A stretch of DNA of 64,000 nucleotides, from positions 1-64,000 of the forward strand of contig DASRJW010000010.1 in the NCBI GenBank assembly GCA_035649275.1. The letters are read 5' to 3'. The notes under the pieces were generated by a model. The model had not been told where the DNA came from, searched no databases, and was given only the letters and a program-made list of their open reading frames with translations. The translations under genes and the position numbers were made by a program. The DNA is from Candidatus Krumholzibacteriia bacterium. GTDB lineage: Bacteria > Krumholzibacteriota > Krumholzibacteriia > G020349025. Shown in pieces: positions 52,285-62,127 of this stretch (positions are counted from its first letter, which is position 1; every line of letters begins with the position of its first letter).

Positions 52285-52509
52285 ATGTCCGATTCCAGCA
52301 AGCACTCGGCCCGCGTGATCATCCTGGCGGAGGGGGAATACGAGGTCCCTCTCGAGGAAGGATCGGTCAGGCTTTCGGAGATGCTGGAGGGGCTCGGGAT
52401 CTCGAGCCGCAACGGCCAGCTCTTCATGAACGGCACGCCCGTGGTGGGCAATCCCATCGTCCAGCCCGGCAGCGAGACCCTGCTCATGCCGCACATCCGC
52501 GGCGGGTGA
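52285..52509 (+). CDS. ubiquitin-like beta-grasp protein ending in Gly-Gly
   Basis: A 74-residue beta-grasp protein, similar in size and pattern to ThiS/MoaD and ubiquitin-like proteins: strand R-V-I-I-L-A-E-G-E-Y-E-V-P-L, helix R-L-S-E-M-L-E-G-L-G-I, strand Q-L-F-M-N-G-T-P-V-V, and the C-terminus M-P-H-I-R-G-G directly at the stop. The exposed di-glycine needs no processing, so no JAB protease is required. An E1-like enzyme is encoded three genes on (54176), so it is probably adenylated and thiolated or conjugated. No thiG or moaE lies nearby, arguing against ordinary thiamine or molybdopterin synthesis. GAGGAGG precedes the ATG. Confidence 0.85.
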   Translation: MSDSSKHSARVIILAEGEYEVPLEEGSVRLSEMLEGLGISSRNGQLFMNGTPVVGNPIVQPGSETLLMPHIRGG

Positions 52510-52638
52510 GCGCGCGGTCGGGTGCCGGGGCACGGCGGCCGGAACGGCCCTACGCGCCGAGCCGTCGCCGCCCCGGCGCAGCCGCTGCCTCGCACACCGG
52601 CCGCAAGACGAAGCCGGAGGGGGCCACCGAGGGAGCCT

Positions 52639-53211
52639 ATGTTCGATCTGACCGTCACCGAGAGCTCGCCGCCGGCATCGATCCGGCGACAGGCGCTGGC
52701 GGCGCTGAGCGAGGTGCTGACCCGCCAGGCGCTGCTCGGCTTCCAAGACGTCGCCCACAAGCGCGACTACCTGCGGGCGCAGCTGCAGATTCCTGCCCAT
52801 GCCGATGCCCGCGTCCTGTCGGTGGATCTGCAGCGCACCGAGGCCCTGCTCCACTTCTTCACCCAGGTGACGCGCGACCCGAAGCGGGAAGCGCTGGCGC
52901 GGCTCGACCCGCTCCTGCAGCTGCTGCGCGGCCCGTTGAGCGCCCTCGAGTGGCAGCGTGACCGGATGGGGGCGCGCGTGAAGCTGTCCTACGCCCGGGA
53001 GCGCAATCTCCGCATCCTGCTCCTGCCCGAAGGGATGCGCCGCCGGCGCGTGCAGATCCAGGAGTGCGACCGCGAGGACGTGGTCGGACCGCACGAGGCG
53101 ATGCCGCGCTGCTACGGCGAAGTCGGCCAGGCCTACATCGGCTGGGCGCTCAACCGGCTGGATCTGCGCACCTTGTTCCTGGCGACGGTGGCGTACCTGC
53201 GAGAGAACTAG
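52639..53211 (+). CDS. uncharacterised protein of ubiquitin-like cluster (gene X)
   Basis: A 190-residue cytoplasmic protein, no family recognised. The N-terminal half is helical (A-A-L-S-E-V-L-T-R-Q-A-L-L-G-F-Q). The C-terminal part has a beta-rich stretch (V-K-L-S-Y-A-R-E-R-N-L-R-I-L-L-L) and two Cys with a His between them, Q-E-C-D-R-E-D-V-V-G-P-H-E-A-M-P-R-C-Y-G. By position it could be an E2-like or adaptor component, but no catalytic motif proves this. GAGGGAG precedes the ATG. It is 129 nt from the Ubl stop and 54 nt before gene Y. Confidence 0.75.
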   Translation: MFDLTVTESSPPASIRRQALAALSEVLTRQALLGFQDVAHKRDYLRAQLQIPAHADARVLSVDLQRTEALLHFFTQVTRDPKREALARLDPLLQLLRGPLSALEWQRDRMGARVKLSYARERNLRILLLPEGMRRRRVQIQECDREDVVGPHEAMPRCYGEVGQAYIGWALNRLDLRTLFLATVAYLREN

Positions 53212-53265
53212 GCCTGGTACCGAGGGAGATCACCGCTCGGAGCCATTGAAAGAAGGAGGAAGACC

Positions 53266-54213
53266 GTGGTCTGGCGCGACATGCTGCGTCGCTTCCACGT
53301 ACCGTTGCCGCACGTTCTCTACCTGGAGCCCGGGTTGCGGCGATATCGTCTCGACGCGCTCGATGCAGACGCGGTGCGCGTGCGGCGCATCGCGCTCTAC
53401 GGCGCTTGCAGCGCGGCGGCTGCGGTGGCCGGGGAAGAGTCCAGCGTGGCGTCAGCTGCCACGTCGCGTACAGCATTTGCGGCCATGCCAGCAGGCAGCG
53501 TCCCCTCCGGCTTCCCGGATGCCGTCACTTGGGTGGACCTCGACCTGGCGAGCGCTTGCTTCGATCGGGCCTTCGAGAACCCGGACTCATGCGAGGATCT
53601 GGCTTCGGTATTCCAGCCCACGGCGTTCCTCTTCGAGGAGAGCCTGCGCGGCGGCTCCAACTCCTACTTCTGCCTGGAGGATGGTGCGGCGCCGCAGGGC
53701 ATCCACACGGGGCTCGCCGCGGTGGTCAGCGTACAGCGCTCGCGTCTGCGCACTCTCGGTGAGACCTTCTTCGTCCCTCCCGTCCTGCCGCGCGATGGCA
53801 GTGCCCGCGCCGCCTGGGTCGAAGCCCGGCGCTTGGATCCGCCACTCCACGGTGAGCCCGGGGGGCCGTTCTGGCGGCTCGGACGCCACGGCATGTGGCG
53901 GCTCGACGTGCTGGCGTGGAACGAGGTCCTGGCGCTCGCAGCTCTCATTGGTACGAACGCGAAGACCGCCGTGCTCGTCGCACCCCGGCACCTCGTGCCA
54001 CGCGTCGGGTTCGTCGCCGAGCTGGCGCGGCAGATGGGGCGCTCTCTCGTCGGTGTGCCGCTCGAGGCCTGCCCGCGGCCCCTGCGCGGACTGTTGCGCG
54101 ACCTGCAGGTGAGTGACGTGTCTTTCGATCTGTCGCTGTTCACCGGAACTCTCGGCCTCGACCTCGGAGGTGAAGATGGAGCCGTCCGCACCTCGCGCCA
54201 GCGCTTGCGCTGA
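53266..54213 (+). CDS. uncharacterised protein of ubiquitin-like cluster (gene Y)
   Basis: A 315-residue cytoplasmic protein with no recognised domain. Stretches that look conserved: V-F-Q-P-T-A-F-L-F-E-E-S, N-S-Y-F-C-L-E-D-G, E-T-F-F-V-P-P-V-L-P, and L-I-G-T-N-A-K-T-A-V-L-V-A-P-R-H-L-V-P. It starts at GTG 53266, with AAGGAGG upstream. Its end overlaps the E1-like gene by 38 nt, so expression is linked. It could be a second partner of the pathway, or a scaffold. I cannot assign a function. Confidence 0.75.
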   Translation: MVWRDMLRRFHVPLPHVLYLEPGLRRYRLDALDADAVRVRRIALYGACSAAAAVAGEESSVASAATSRTAFAAMPAGSVPSGFPDAVTWVDLDLASACFDRAFENPDSCEDLASVFQPTAFLFEESLRGGSNSYFCLEDGAAPQGIHTGLAAVVSVQRSRLRTLGETFFVPPVLPRDGSARAAWVEARRLDPPLHGEPGGPFWRLGRHGMWRLDVLAWNEVLALAALIGTNAKTAVLVAPRHLVPRVGFVAELARQMGRSLVGVPLEACPRPLRGLLRDLQVSDVSFDLSLFTGTLGLDLGGEDGAVRTSRQRLR

Positions 54214-54952
54214 ATCGCCGCGGCCACCCCGTGAGGCTCGGGCCTCCGGCCCGCATCCCGAACCCAGCCCGCACCCCGAACCATTCTCGGCAGCGACGAC
54301 CACGCCGAGCGAAGTCCTGCAGGTGAGCGACGTCGAGGTCACCGTGGTCGGCGCCGGTCGCGCCGGCTCGCAGATCGCTCTCGTACTCGCCATGCTCGGT
54401 CTCCGGCTCCGCCTCTACGACGGTGATCGGCTCGGGGCGGAGAATCAGGGCCTGCAGCTGTATCGCAAGCGCGACGTGGTTGCCGGGCGGAAAAAGGTGA
54501 CGGCGCTGCGCGGTCTGCTGCAGGCCATCGTTCCCGGCAGTCGTGTGTGCGTGCACCCGGTGCGGTTCACAGCGGGCCCGCGTCAGCCGCGTTCTCCCCT
54601 CGTCGTGCTCGCCGTGGACACCATGGCGGCACGACGGCTGCTCTGGGAGCAGCTGCGCGGCGACGCGGGGCTGCTTCTGTTGCTGGACCTACGCCTCGGA
54701 CGCGGCCTCCTCCGCTTGCACGAGGTGCGACCCGGAGATCCGGAGGACGTGGCAGCCTACGAGGCTTCCCTCTGCGACGACAGCGCGGCGGCGCCCGGCG
54801 ATTGCAGCGACGAGGCGGCGACCCACGCTGCCGCCGCCGGCGCCGCGCTCGTGGGCGGCGCCGTCCGCGCTTTCGTCGAGGGCTTGCCGCACCCGCGCTG
54901 GATCGGTCTCGATCTCGACCGCGCTCTCTGGGCTTCCGGCCCGCGCTCGTAA
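54176..54952 (+). CDS. E1/ThiF-like ubiquitin-activating enzyme homologue
   Basis: A 258-residue protein: a Pro/Ser-rich N-terminus (1-50), then a ThiF/E1 Rossmann domain with G59-A-G-R-A-G-S65, the nucleotide-binding acids in R-L-Y-D-G-D (D82, D84), N90, and Lys106/107 (G-R-K-K), and D148 (A-V-D-T-M) at the family's late Asp. The Arg of the usual S-N-L-x-R-Q is replaced (E-N-Q-G-L-Q). A catalytic-Cys candidate is C210 (G-D-C-S-D-E). It should adenylate the Gly-Gly tail of the small protein at 52285. ATG 54176 has GGAGGTG upstream. It is the shortest E1-like form and lacks extra domains. Confidence 0.85.
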   Translation: MEPSAPRASACAESPRPPREARASGPHPEPSPHPEPFSAATTTPSEVLQVSDVEVTVVGAGRAGSQIALVLAMLGLRLRLYDGDRLGAENQGLQLYRKRDVVAGRKKVTALRGLLQAIVPGSRVCVHPVRFTAGPRQPRSPLVVLAVDTMAARRLLWEQLRGDAGLLLLLDLRLGRGLLRLHEVRPGDPEDVAAYEASLCDDSAAAPGDCSDEAATHAAAAGAALVGGAVRAFVEGLPHPRWIGLDLDRALWASGPRS

Positions 54953-55109
54953 GAACTGGAAACCCACTGGCGCGATCTCGATGGAGGCTCCTGGTTGCCC
55001 GGTCTCGTCGGGCGCGTTCCCTCGCTTCTCGCGGTCGCTTCCCCCGGCGTACGATGCGAACGGCGGGGCGGCGTTGCGCCCGTTGTTGTGCGGCAGGTAC
55101 GCTTCCTGC

Positions 55110-55952
55110 ATGCGCAGTGTCGCTTTCGTCGTCGCTTGCCTCGTCGCCTGCTGGCTCGGCGCCCCTCGGTGCGCCGCCGCCGCAGCGCCGCTGACGGAGG
55201 TCGTGGTCAGCGACCGCACCGCAGCGGCGCTCGGCCTGGCCACGGGGGACACGCTGGAGATCGGCGCCGACGCCGCCATGCGGCGCAGCCGGCGCTTCGT
55301 CGTGGGTGGGATCTACCGGCCGACGGCGGATCCCTTCGAGGTAGGCTTCGAGCAACTGCACGTGGTCCTGCACTTGCCCGATCTCGAGTGGCTCACCGGG
55401 CCGCCGGACCGCGTCGATCGCTTCGCCGTGCGCCTGCAGGATCCGACGCAGGCGCAGCAAGTCGCGGACGAGATCGCGGGCCTGGGTCTCGGCATCGCCG
55501 CCTACACTTCGACCGAAGTGGCGGCGCGCAACTCCTCCACTTTCGTGGTCATCTCGCAATTCCACAAAGCCATCGGCTTCGTCTCCATGCTCGCCGGCCT
55601 GGTCTTCCTCGTCGCCATCATGGTCCTCAAGGTGGAGACCATGCGCCGCGAGCTCGGCATGCTGCGGCTCATCGGCATCTCGCGGCGCACGGTGACACGG
55701 AGCGTGCTCCTCATCGCCGCGCTCGTCTCGCTCCTCGGCAGCATCGTCGGCATCGGCCTCGCACGGATCGCCGTGGCCATCATCAACCCGGCCTCGCAGG
55801 CGCGCTACGACACGGACTTGGTCTTTGCCCGCCTGACGCCAGAGATCGTGCTCCTCGCCGTCGGTCTGTCGATCCCGGCCGGTCTCCTGGCCGGCTGGCT
55901 CGTGGCCCGGCACATCGTGCATCGGAACCCGCTCGATTCCATCGGCAGGTGA
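55110..55952 (+). CDS. FtsX/MacB-type permease, C-terminal half with signal peptide
   Basis: A 280-residue protein: signal peptide (1-26), a periplasmic segment (27-150) like the late MacB core domain, then three transmembrane helices (about 155-174, 197-222, 246-270) and the coupling-helix motif E-L-G-M-L-R-L-I-G-I. It lacks the first transmembrane helix and the front half of the periplasmic domain of a normal FtsX-type permease. Those parts occur in the gene at 57962 of the same operon. It is followed after 3 nt by a complete permease gene. It probably forms a lipid or hydrophobic-compound transporter with the next genes. Confidence 0.8.
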   Translation: MRSVAFVVACLVACWLGAPRCAAAAAPLTEVVVSDRTAAALGLATGDTLEIGADAAMRRSRRFVVGGIYRPTADPFEVGFEQLHVVLHLPDLEWLTGPPDRVDRFAVRLQDPTQAQQVADEIAGLGLGIAAYTSTEVAARNSSTFVVISQFHKAIGFVSMLAGLVFLVAIMVLKVETMRRELGMLRLIGISRRTVTRSVLLIAALVSLLGSIVGIGLARIAVAIINPASQARYDTDLVFARLTPEIVLLAVGLSIPAGLLAGWLVARHIVHRNPLDSIGR

Positions 55953-55955
55953 GAC

Positions 55956-57220
55956 GTGATCGGTTTCCTGGCGATTCGTGGACTCTGGCGTCACCGGGTG
56001 CGCACGCTCCTCGGTGTCCTGGGTGTCGGCGTCGCTGGAGCGCTGCTCCTCGACATGCAGATGCTGTCGCGGGGGCTGCAGGTGAGTCTGCGCCGTATCC
56101 TGGAGAACATCGGCTACGAGGTGCGGGTGACGCCGCGTGGCACGCTGCCCTTCGAAACCGACGCCACCTTCCCTGGCGGCCACCGCCTCGCCGCTGCCAT
56201 CGCCGCCGATCCGCGGGTGGATCACGTGGCTCCCGTACTCGGGGGCACGGTCTACGCCGCGCGGCCGCGGGGCGCCCCGGTGGCGGCCTTCGTCTACGGC
56301 ATGGATCCGCCGACGGTCGCCCTCTGGCGCGTCGATGCAGGCACCGACCTCGTCGCAGACGACAGCACGCACGCCGTGGTCAGCCACAACTTGGCGACGG
56401 CGCTCGGCATCGGCTTGGGCGACACTCTCGTCGCCGCGGCGGAGTACGCGGCGCCGGTCGGGATGCTGCGGTCGCCGCAGGCCTTCGTCGTGTCCGGGTT
56501 GGCCACCTTCCACTTCGACCTGCGCACGCAGAGAAGTCTCGCGGTGGGTGCACGCTCAGCGCAGGTCCTGCGCGGCGAGACCGTCCGCGATGGTCTCTCG
56601 CTCCTCGCGGTGGCGCTGCGCGAGGACGGCGGCGAGGACCACACGGCCCGTGGCAGCAGCACGGGCGGTGGGAACAGCGCCGGTCGCGGAAGCAGTGCGG
56701 ACCGCGGCGAGGCCGTGGCGGCGTGGATCCGGGACACCTTTCCCGAAGTCGAGGCTTACTCCGTGGCCGAAGCCCTCGACGCCGTGCAAGGGCAGCTGGC
56801 CTATTTCAATCTCTTCTCGCTCGTCCTCGGCACGGTGAGCATGGTGGTGTGCGTGCTCCTCGTCGGCACCATGGTGGCTCTCTCCCTCGGCGAGCGTCTC
56901 GGCGAGATCGCCATCCTGCGTGCGATCGGCCTGCGCCGCCGCCGCCTGATCACCATGGTGTTCCTGGAGAGCCTAGGCCTCGTCGTCCTCTCCCTCCCCG
57001 TCGCCTTCGGTGCCGGGCAGGTCATCTCCTTGTGGCTGGACGCAATCCTCACCCGCGCCCCCAGCATCCCCGTGGACCTGAGCTTCTTCGTCTTCACGCC
57101 GCGGGCGGCGCTCAGGACCTTGGTCCTGCTGCTCGTCGCCGGTTCCGTGGCGGGGCTGTATCCGGCCTTCCTCGTGGCGCGCTTGGCCATTGCGCCGACC
57201 CTGCATCGTGAGGTGACGGG

Positions 57221-57224
<4 letters not shown>
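55956..57224 (+). CDS. FtsX/MacB-type ABC transporter permease
   Basis: A 422-residue complete permease: transmembrane helix 1 near 15-35, a MacB-like periplasmic domain (40-290) with a Gly/Ser-rich loop (about 230-250), then helices 2-4 (about 295-320, 345-365, 390-410) and the motif R-L-G-E-I-A-I-L-R-A-I-G-L-R that binds the ATPase. It should export lipids or small hydrophobic molecules toward the outer membrane. The start is GTG; the stop overlaps the ATPase start (ATGA). Complete and well placed in the operon. Confidence 0.9.
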
Positions 57225-57952
<728 letters not shown>

Positions 57953-57961
57953 GGCAGAGAC

Positions 57962-59560
57962 ATGATCCGGATGCTCGCGCAACGCACCCTCGGCGACCGC
58001 CCCCGCCGCACTGCCATCCTCCTCCTCGGCCTCGGCATCGCCGTCGGGGTCATGATCACGCTGCTTTCCATCGGCCAGGCCGTCCTCGTGCAGGCGGAGG
58101 ACAAGGCTCTGGTGGGCGGCGGCGATCTCCTCCTCCTACCTGCCGGCATCGACGTGGAGGTGATGAAGATCGGCGGCCCCACCGGCATGTACTCCATGCT
58201 CGACAACGCGCGCTTCCTCTTCCGGCAGGTGCTTTCGGGACCGCGCTTCGCCGGCTCGTTGGCCCGTCTCACACCGGAGTACGCCGCGCTTCCCCTCGCC
58301 GCCGCTTCCCCGGGGTTGGTCGAAAAGGTCGTCTACGTGCGCAAGGCGGGTGCGGCATCCGCCGCTGCGAGCAAGGCCTTGGCGCATGGCTTCATTCCCA
58401 GCCTGGACGTCGCTGCCGGCGGGCCCACGGCGGAGTTCCTGCGTCAAGGCATTGCCTGGAGCGACAATCACTCCGACCGTATGTGGGTGGATCCCCCCGT
58501 CGACTCGCTCTACAACGACATGGACCGCTTCCATCTGCCGGCCCGCACGCTGCCAGACCTCGACCGCTGGGCCGAGTGGCTCTATTTCAATTTCGCCGGC
58601 CCGTCGGGAGTCTTCGGCTACGTCAGCATGATCGTGGGCGGCGACATCGAAACGGGCCAGGGACGCGGGGGCCCGCTGCTGCAGATCCAGGAGCCGGGGA
58701 AACCGCCACGGAGGTTCACGGTGGAGTTCCCTCTCGAACCCGGAGCCATTTCTCTCGAACACGTGGACCTGCGACTCGGCGAGCACAACACCGCCATCTT
58801 CCGCGACGGCGCCTACCGGTTGCACCTGGAGTGGGACGAACAGCAAGGACCCGTGCGCGCCGATCTCGTGGTGCGCCCGCTTCTTGACCTCTACTATCCG
58901 CCGGTGCTCCTCCACGAGAGCGAACGCTTCGTCTCGGGCTACACCGTGCCGGCGCTACGCACCACCGTTTCGGGCACGATCCATGCCCCCGGCGTGTATC
59001 TCGAGCTGCACGACGCGCCGGGCTATCACGATCACAACTGGGGTACGTGGCGAAGCGTCAACTGGGAATGGGGCACGGCCAGCAGCGATGCAGGCGCACA
59101 CGTCCTTCTCTACGGGCGCATCCAACACCCGGACATCGACCCCGGCCGCGCCGGCGCCGGGATCTTCCTTCTCCTGGCGCAGGGGCGGACCGCGTCGCAA
59201 CGCGGCGGCGTCCTCGCCCTCTTCCGTCCCAGAGAGATCCACTATGAATGGAAGGAAGCACCGGAGTTGCCCGGTCACCCCGAGCGCGTACCTGCGCGTC
59301 TTCTCATGCAGGACGCACGCGAGGCGGAAGCAACGGCGGCTATCTCTGCCCGGGGCGACCGGATCGCGGTGGAAATCGGCGTCGAAGCAGTGACGACGAC
59401 ACCCCCTCGCCCCGGCGAGGAACTCGTCTTCCTCCAACTCCGTGGCCACTACTCCGTTCAGGCGCAGATCGCAGGTCGAGAGCTGCGCTTCGATACTCCG
59501 GGCTTCGCCGAAGTCTTCGTCCCGCCCCGGGCCGCAGGGACAAGGCCTTCGTCTCCCTAG
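57962..59560 (+). CDS. FtsX-like N-terminal segment fused to AttH/CrtC lipocalin-like domain
   Basis: A 532-residue protein. Residues 1-110 look like the front of an FtsX/MacB permease: one transmembrane helix (about 17-40) and the early periplasmic part G-G-G-D-L-L-L-L-P-A-G. Residues about 165-510 match the AttH/CrtC lipocalin-like family: S-D-N-H-S-D-R-M-W, then W-L-Y-F-N-F, and the diagnostic G-Y-H-D-H-N-W-G. In Agrobacterium attEFGH an ATPase and permeases stand beside AttH, matching this operon. The fused form suggests the domain handles a lipid or terpenoid during export. Its last 4 nt overlap the convergent kinase gene. Confidence 0.82.
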   Translation: MIRMLAQRTLGDRPRRTAILLLGLGIAVGVMITLLSIGQAVLVQAEDKALVGGGDLLLLPAGIDVEVMKIGGPTGMYSMLDNARFLFRQVLSGPRFAGSLARLTPEYAALPLAAASPGLVEKVVYVRKAGAASAAASKALAHGFIPSLDVAAGGPTAEFLRQGIAWSDNHSDRMWVDPPVDSLYNDMDRFHLPARTLPDLDRWAEWLYFNFAGPSGVFGYVSMIVGGDIETGQGRGGPLLQIQEPGKPPRRFTVEFPLEPGAISLEHVDLRLGEHNTAIFRDGAYRLHLEWDEQQGPVRADLVVRPLLDLYYPPVLLHESERFVSGYTVPALRTTVSGTIHAPGVYLELHDAPGYHDHNWGTWRSVNWEWGTASSDAGAHVLLYGRIQHPDIDPGRAGAGIFLLLAQGRTASQRGGVLALFRPREIHYEWKEAPELPGHPERVPARLLMQDAREAEATAAISARGDRIAVEIGVEAVTTTPPRPGEELVFLQLRGHYSVQAQIAGRELRFDTPGFAEVFVPPRAAGTRPSSP

Positions 59561-61947
59561 AGCGGCAAGCCCAACCTCTCGAGGAAAGCGGCGTATCGCG
59601 GGTCGCTCTGGAGACTTTTGAAGGAGGTGCTCGTCTTCACCCACGGGAGCCCCGGCTCATGCTGCACAAAGGCCCGCTCCAGCCACTCGAACGCACGGTC
59701 GGTCTCACCCCGGAACGCGTACGCCTCGGCAATCTGGACGGCCCAATCGTTTTGGAACCTTTCGACCAGCTCCGCGAGCGCCGCGTCAGCCTCTTTTTTC
59801 CGCCCCAGAGCGTGATGGACCAAAGCGAGCCCCTGAAGGCGCCAAACGGGTTGGGTCTCCCGCTGCACCTCCACAAGGGCCGCAGCTGGCCGCCCCTCGG
59901 ACAGATAGACGCGACCGAGGAACGAGAATGCTCCCGCATACCCCGGGTTCAGCTCCACGCCCTTCTTGAGGGCTGCCTCCGCCTCCTCCAGCCTGCCGGC
60001 ATTCAACAAGGTGCAGCCAAGGAGTACCCAATTCCCCGCACTCAGAGGATCGACCTCGAGTGCCCGGCGAAACAGCGCCACAGCTTCCTCGAAGCGGCCC
60101 ACCACACCGAACGCGGTTGCCGCCCCTCCTAGCAGATTGGCGTTGCCCGGTGCGAGATCGATCGCCCGCTGGTACTCCGCCTCCATCCCCGCCCAGTCCC
60201 AATCGTGCATCATCTTGATCGTTGCGAGACCACCATGGGCCTCGGCCAGGTTCGCGTCGAGTGCCAGCGCCCGTTCCAGCGCCTCCCGCGCTTGCCGAGA
60301 CCCCTCTTCTACGGGCAGCGTGCCGAAGCCTGCCATGACGCTCTTGATGAGTCCCAATCCAGCCCATGCCAGGGCGTAGCCGGGATCGAGCGCGAGCGCC
60401 TGCTCGTAATAGCCGAGCGCCTTCTCGAGGTCCCCCTTGCTCCAGTTGGCTCGCTTGAAGAAGTACTCCGCCTGGAGGTAGGCGTTGTAGGCGTTGACGT
60501 TGTCGCTCCCGCCGCGTGATCTCAGCCCCGTTCCTGGCTCGACTGCCAGCGCCACCCTGAGCGCTCCAGTGACCGACCGTGCGATGTCCTCCTGCACCGC
60601 GAAAATGTCGTCGAGCGTCCGGTCATAGGCCTCCGACCAGAGGTGGAAACCGTCGGCCGCATTCACGAGCTGCGCCGTGATCCGCACTCGATTGCCCGCC
60701 TTGCGGACGCTGCCCTCGAGGATCGCCCCCACGTTCAGCTTTTGGCCAATCACCCGCAGGTCCTCGTTCTTGCCCTTGAACGAGAAGGCCGAAGTCCTGC
60801 CCGTCACTCGCAACCCCGGGATTTGAGCCAGCCCGTTGATCAGTTCCTCCGCCATGCCATCGGAGAAGTACTCCTGGTCCTTCTCGGCGCTCATGTCGAC
60901 GAAGGGGAGAACGGCGATGGAGGCCACACCGGTCTTCTGTGCCGATGGAACGCGTGGCGCGCCCGACTCCTCGCGGAACCCGCCGAGCAGCCTATCCCGC
61001 CAGCCATGGACGTTCAGGCTGAGCAGAATGGCCGCCAGGCCTACGAGAAGCACGGCGAGTCCGCCGGTCGCGAGCAGCGGCCGCGCCAGGCGCTTTCTGG
61101 GACCGCGGGTCCGCTCGGCGCTCAGCGATGGAGTGCTCATGCGGCGCAGGTCCACGAGGAGCTCGCGCGCCGTTTGGTAGCGCAGCTCCGGGACCTTCTC
61201 GAGACACTTCAGAATCACTCGCTCGAGCCCGGGAGGAATCTCCGGCCTCAACCGGCTGGGCGCCTCGGGCACGCCGTGCAGGATGTTCTCGATGAGAACA
61301 GGCGCCGCCCCATGGGCGAATGCCCGCCGGCCGGTAGCCATCTCGTAGAGAACCGCGCCGAGCGCGTACAGGTCGCTCCGGTGATCGACGGTGCCGCCCC
61401 GCAGCTGCTCCGGAGCCATGTACGGCAGGGTGCCTGCAATGGCGAGGCCTCCGGTCAGGCTCTCGGTCGTCGCGGTGTCGGGCAGCGGCCCCAGGACCTT
61501 CGCCAAACCGAAGTCCAGCACTTTGACGTGCCCCTTGAGCGTGAGACCGATGTTCCCCGGTTTGAGGTCCCGGTGGACGATGCCGCGCTCATGCGCGTCC
61601 TCCAGCGCGTCGGCAATCTCGCTTCCCATACACAGCACGTCGTCCACCGGCAGCACGCCGCCCAAGAGCTTCGCGGCGAGCGTCATCCCCTCCACGTACT
61701 CCATGACCAAGAAGTCCACGCCGTCTTCTGTGGCGAAGTCGTGCACCGTGGCGATGTGCGGGTGATTGAGCTGGGACAGCGTCTTGGCTTCCTTCCGGAA
61801 GCGCTTGCGGGTCTGATCGTCCGTCAGTGTGCCGCTGGGAAGGATCTTGATGGCGACGTCTCGGTCCAGATTCTCGTCCCGGGCGCGGTAGACCTCACCC
61901 ATGCCACCCTCACCCAGCTTGGCGAGGATGCGGTAGTGCGAGAGCAT
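59557..61947 (-). CDS. transmembrane serine/threonine protein kinase with TolB-like and TPR domains
   Basis: A 796-residue kinase: Hanks-type domain with G-E-G-G-M-G (12-17), Lys34, H-R-D-L-K-P-G-N (125-132) and D-F-G (145-147); one transmembrane helix (about 290-310); a TolB-like module (about 330-430: I-A-V-L-P-F-V-D-M-S, then I-L-E-G-S-V-R-K-A-G); and TPR repeats to the end. The layout matches many soil-bacterium kinases that sense periplasmic signals. It is a relative of the kinase at 41095. Start at ATG 61947; the frame opens at 62112. Confidence 0.9.
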   Translation of the reverse strand: MLSHYRILAKLGEGGMGEVYRARDENLDRDVAIKILPSGTLTDDQTRKRFRKEAKTLSQLNHPHIATVHDFATEDGVDFLVMEYVEGMTLAAKLLGGVLPVDDVLCMGSEIADALEDAHERGIVHRDLKPGNIGLTLKGHVKVLDFGLAKVLGPLPDTATTESLTGGLAIAGTLPYMAPEQLRGGTVDHRSDLYALGAVLYEMATGRRAFAHGAAPVLIENILHGVPEAPSRLRPEIPPGLERVILKCLEKVPELRYQTARELLVDLRRMSTPSLSAERTRGPRKRLARPLLATGGLAVLLVGLAAILLSLNVHGWRDRLLGGFREESGAPRVPSAQKTGVASIAVLPFVDMSAEKDQEYFSDGMAEELINGLAQIPGLRVTGRTSAFSFKGKNEDLRVIGQKLNVGAILEGSVRKAGNRVRITAQLVNAADGFHLWSEAYDRTLDDIFAVQEDIARSVTGALRVALAVEPGTGLRSRGGSDNVNAYNAYLQAEYFFKRANWSKGDLEKALGYYEQALALDPGYALAWAGLGLIKSVMAGFGTLPVEEGSRQAREALERALALDANLAEAHGGLATIKMMHDWDWAGMEAEYQRAIDLAPGNANLLGGAATAFGVVGRFEEAVALFRRALEVDPLSAGNWVLLGCTLLNAGRLEEAEAALKKGVELNPGYAGAFSFLGRVYLSEGRPAAALVEVQRETQPVWRLQGLALVHHALGRKKEADAALAELVERFQNDWAVQIAEAYAFRGETDRAFEWLERAFVQHEPGLPWVKTSTSFKSLQSDPRYAAFLERLGLPL

Positions 61948-62127
61948 CTGGCCGCGCTCGACTCCCAAGAAACCTCCGTTCGCTCTCCAAGCTGCGTCAC
62001 GGCTGCGGGAGGAGGGTAGACGTGGCGGCTGCCACTCGCAACACGGGGTTCCGGGGTCTCCTGGGTCGGAGCGCGCCGCATGCCGGTCCAAACCGCGCGT
62101 CGACTCCGCCACGCACGTCGAGGGTTC

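Noticed and set aside
52285-52509. Ordinary ThiS or MoaD sulfur carrier
   Set aside because: The fold and Gly-Gly end fit, but no thiamine or molybdopterin gene is adjacent and the neighbours are unknown proteins plus an E1-like enzyme; kept as Ubl-like.
54104-54335. Near-repeat CTGCAGGTGAGYGACGT at the end of gene Y and in the E1-like gene
   Set aside because: Two copies of one short stretch coding L-Q-V-S-D-V; too short and isolated to suggest more than chance or a minor duplication.
54543-55109. Upstream extension of the split permease gene into the E1-like gene
   Set aside because: It is antiframe to the E1-like gene; the signal peptide starts at the ATG at 55110.
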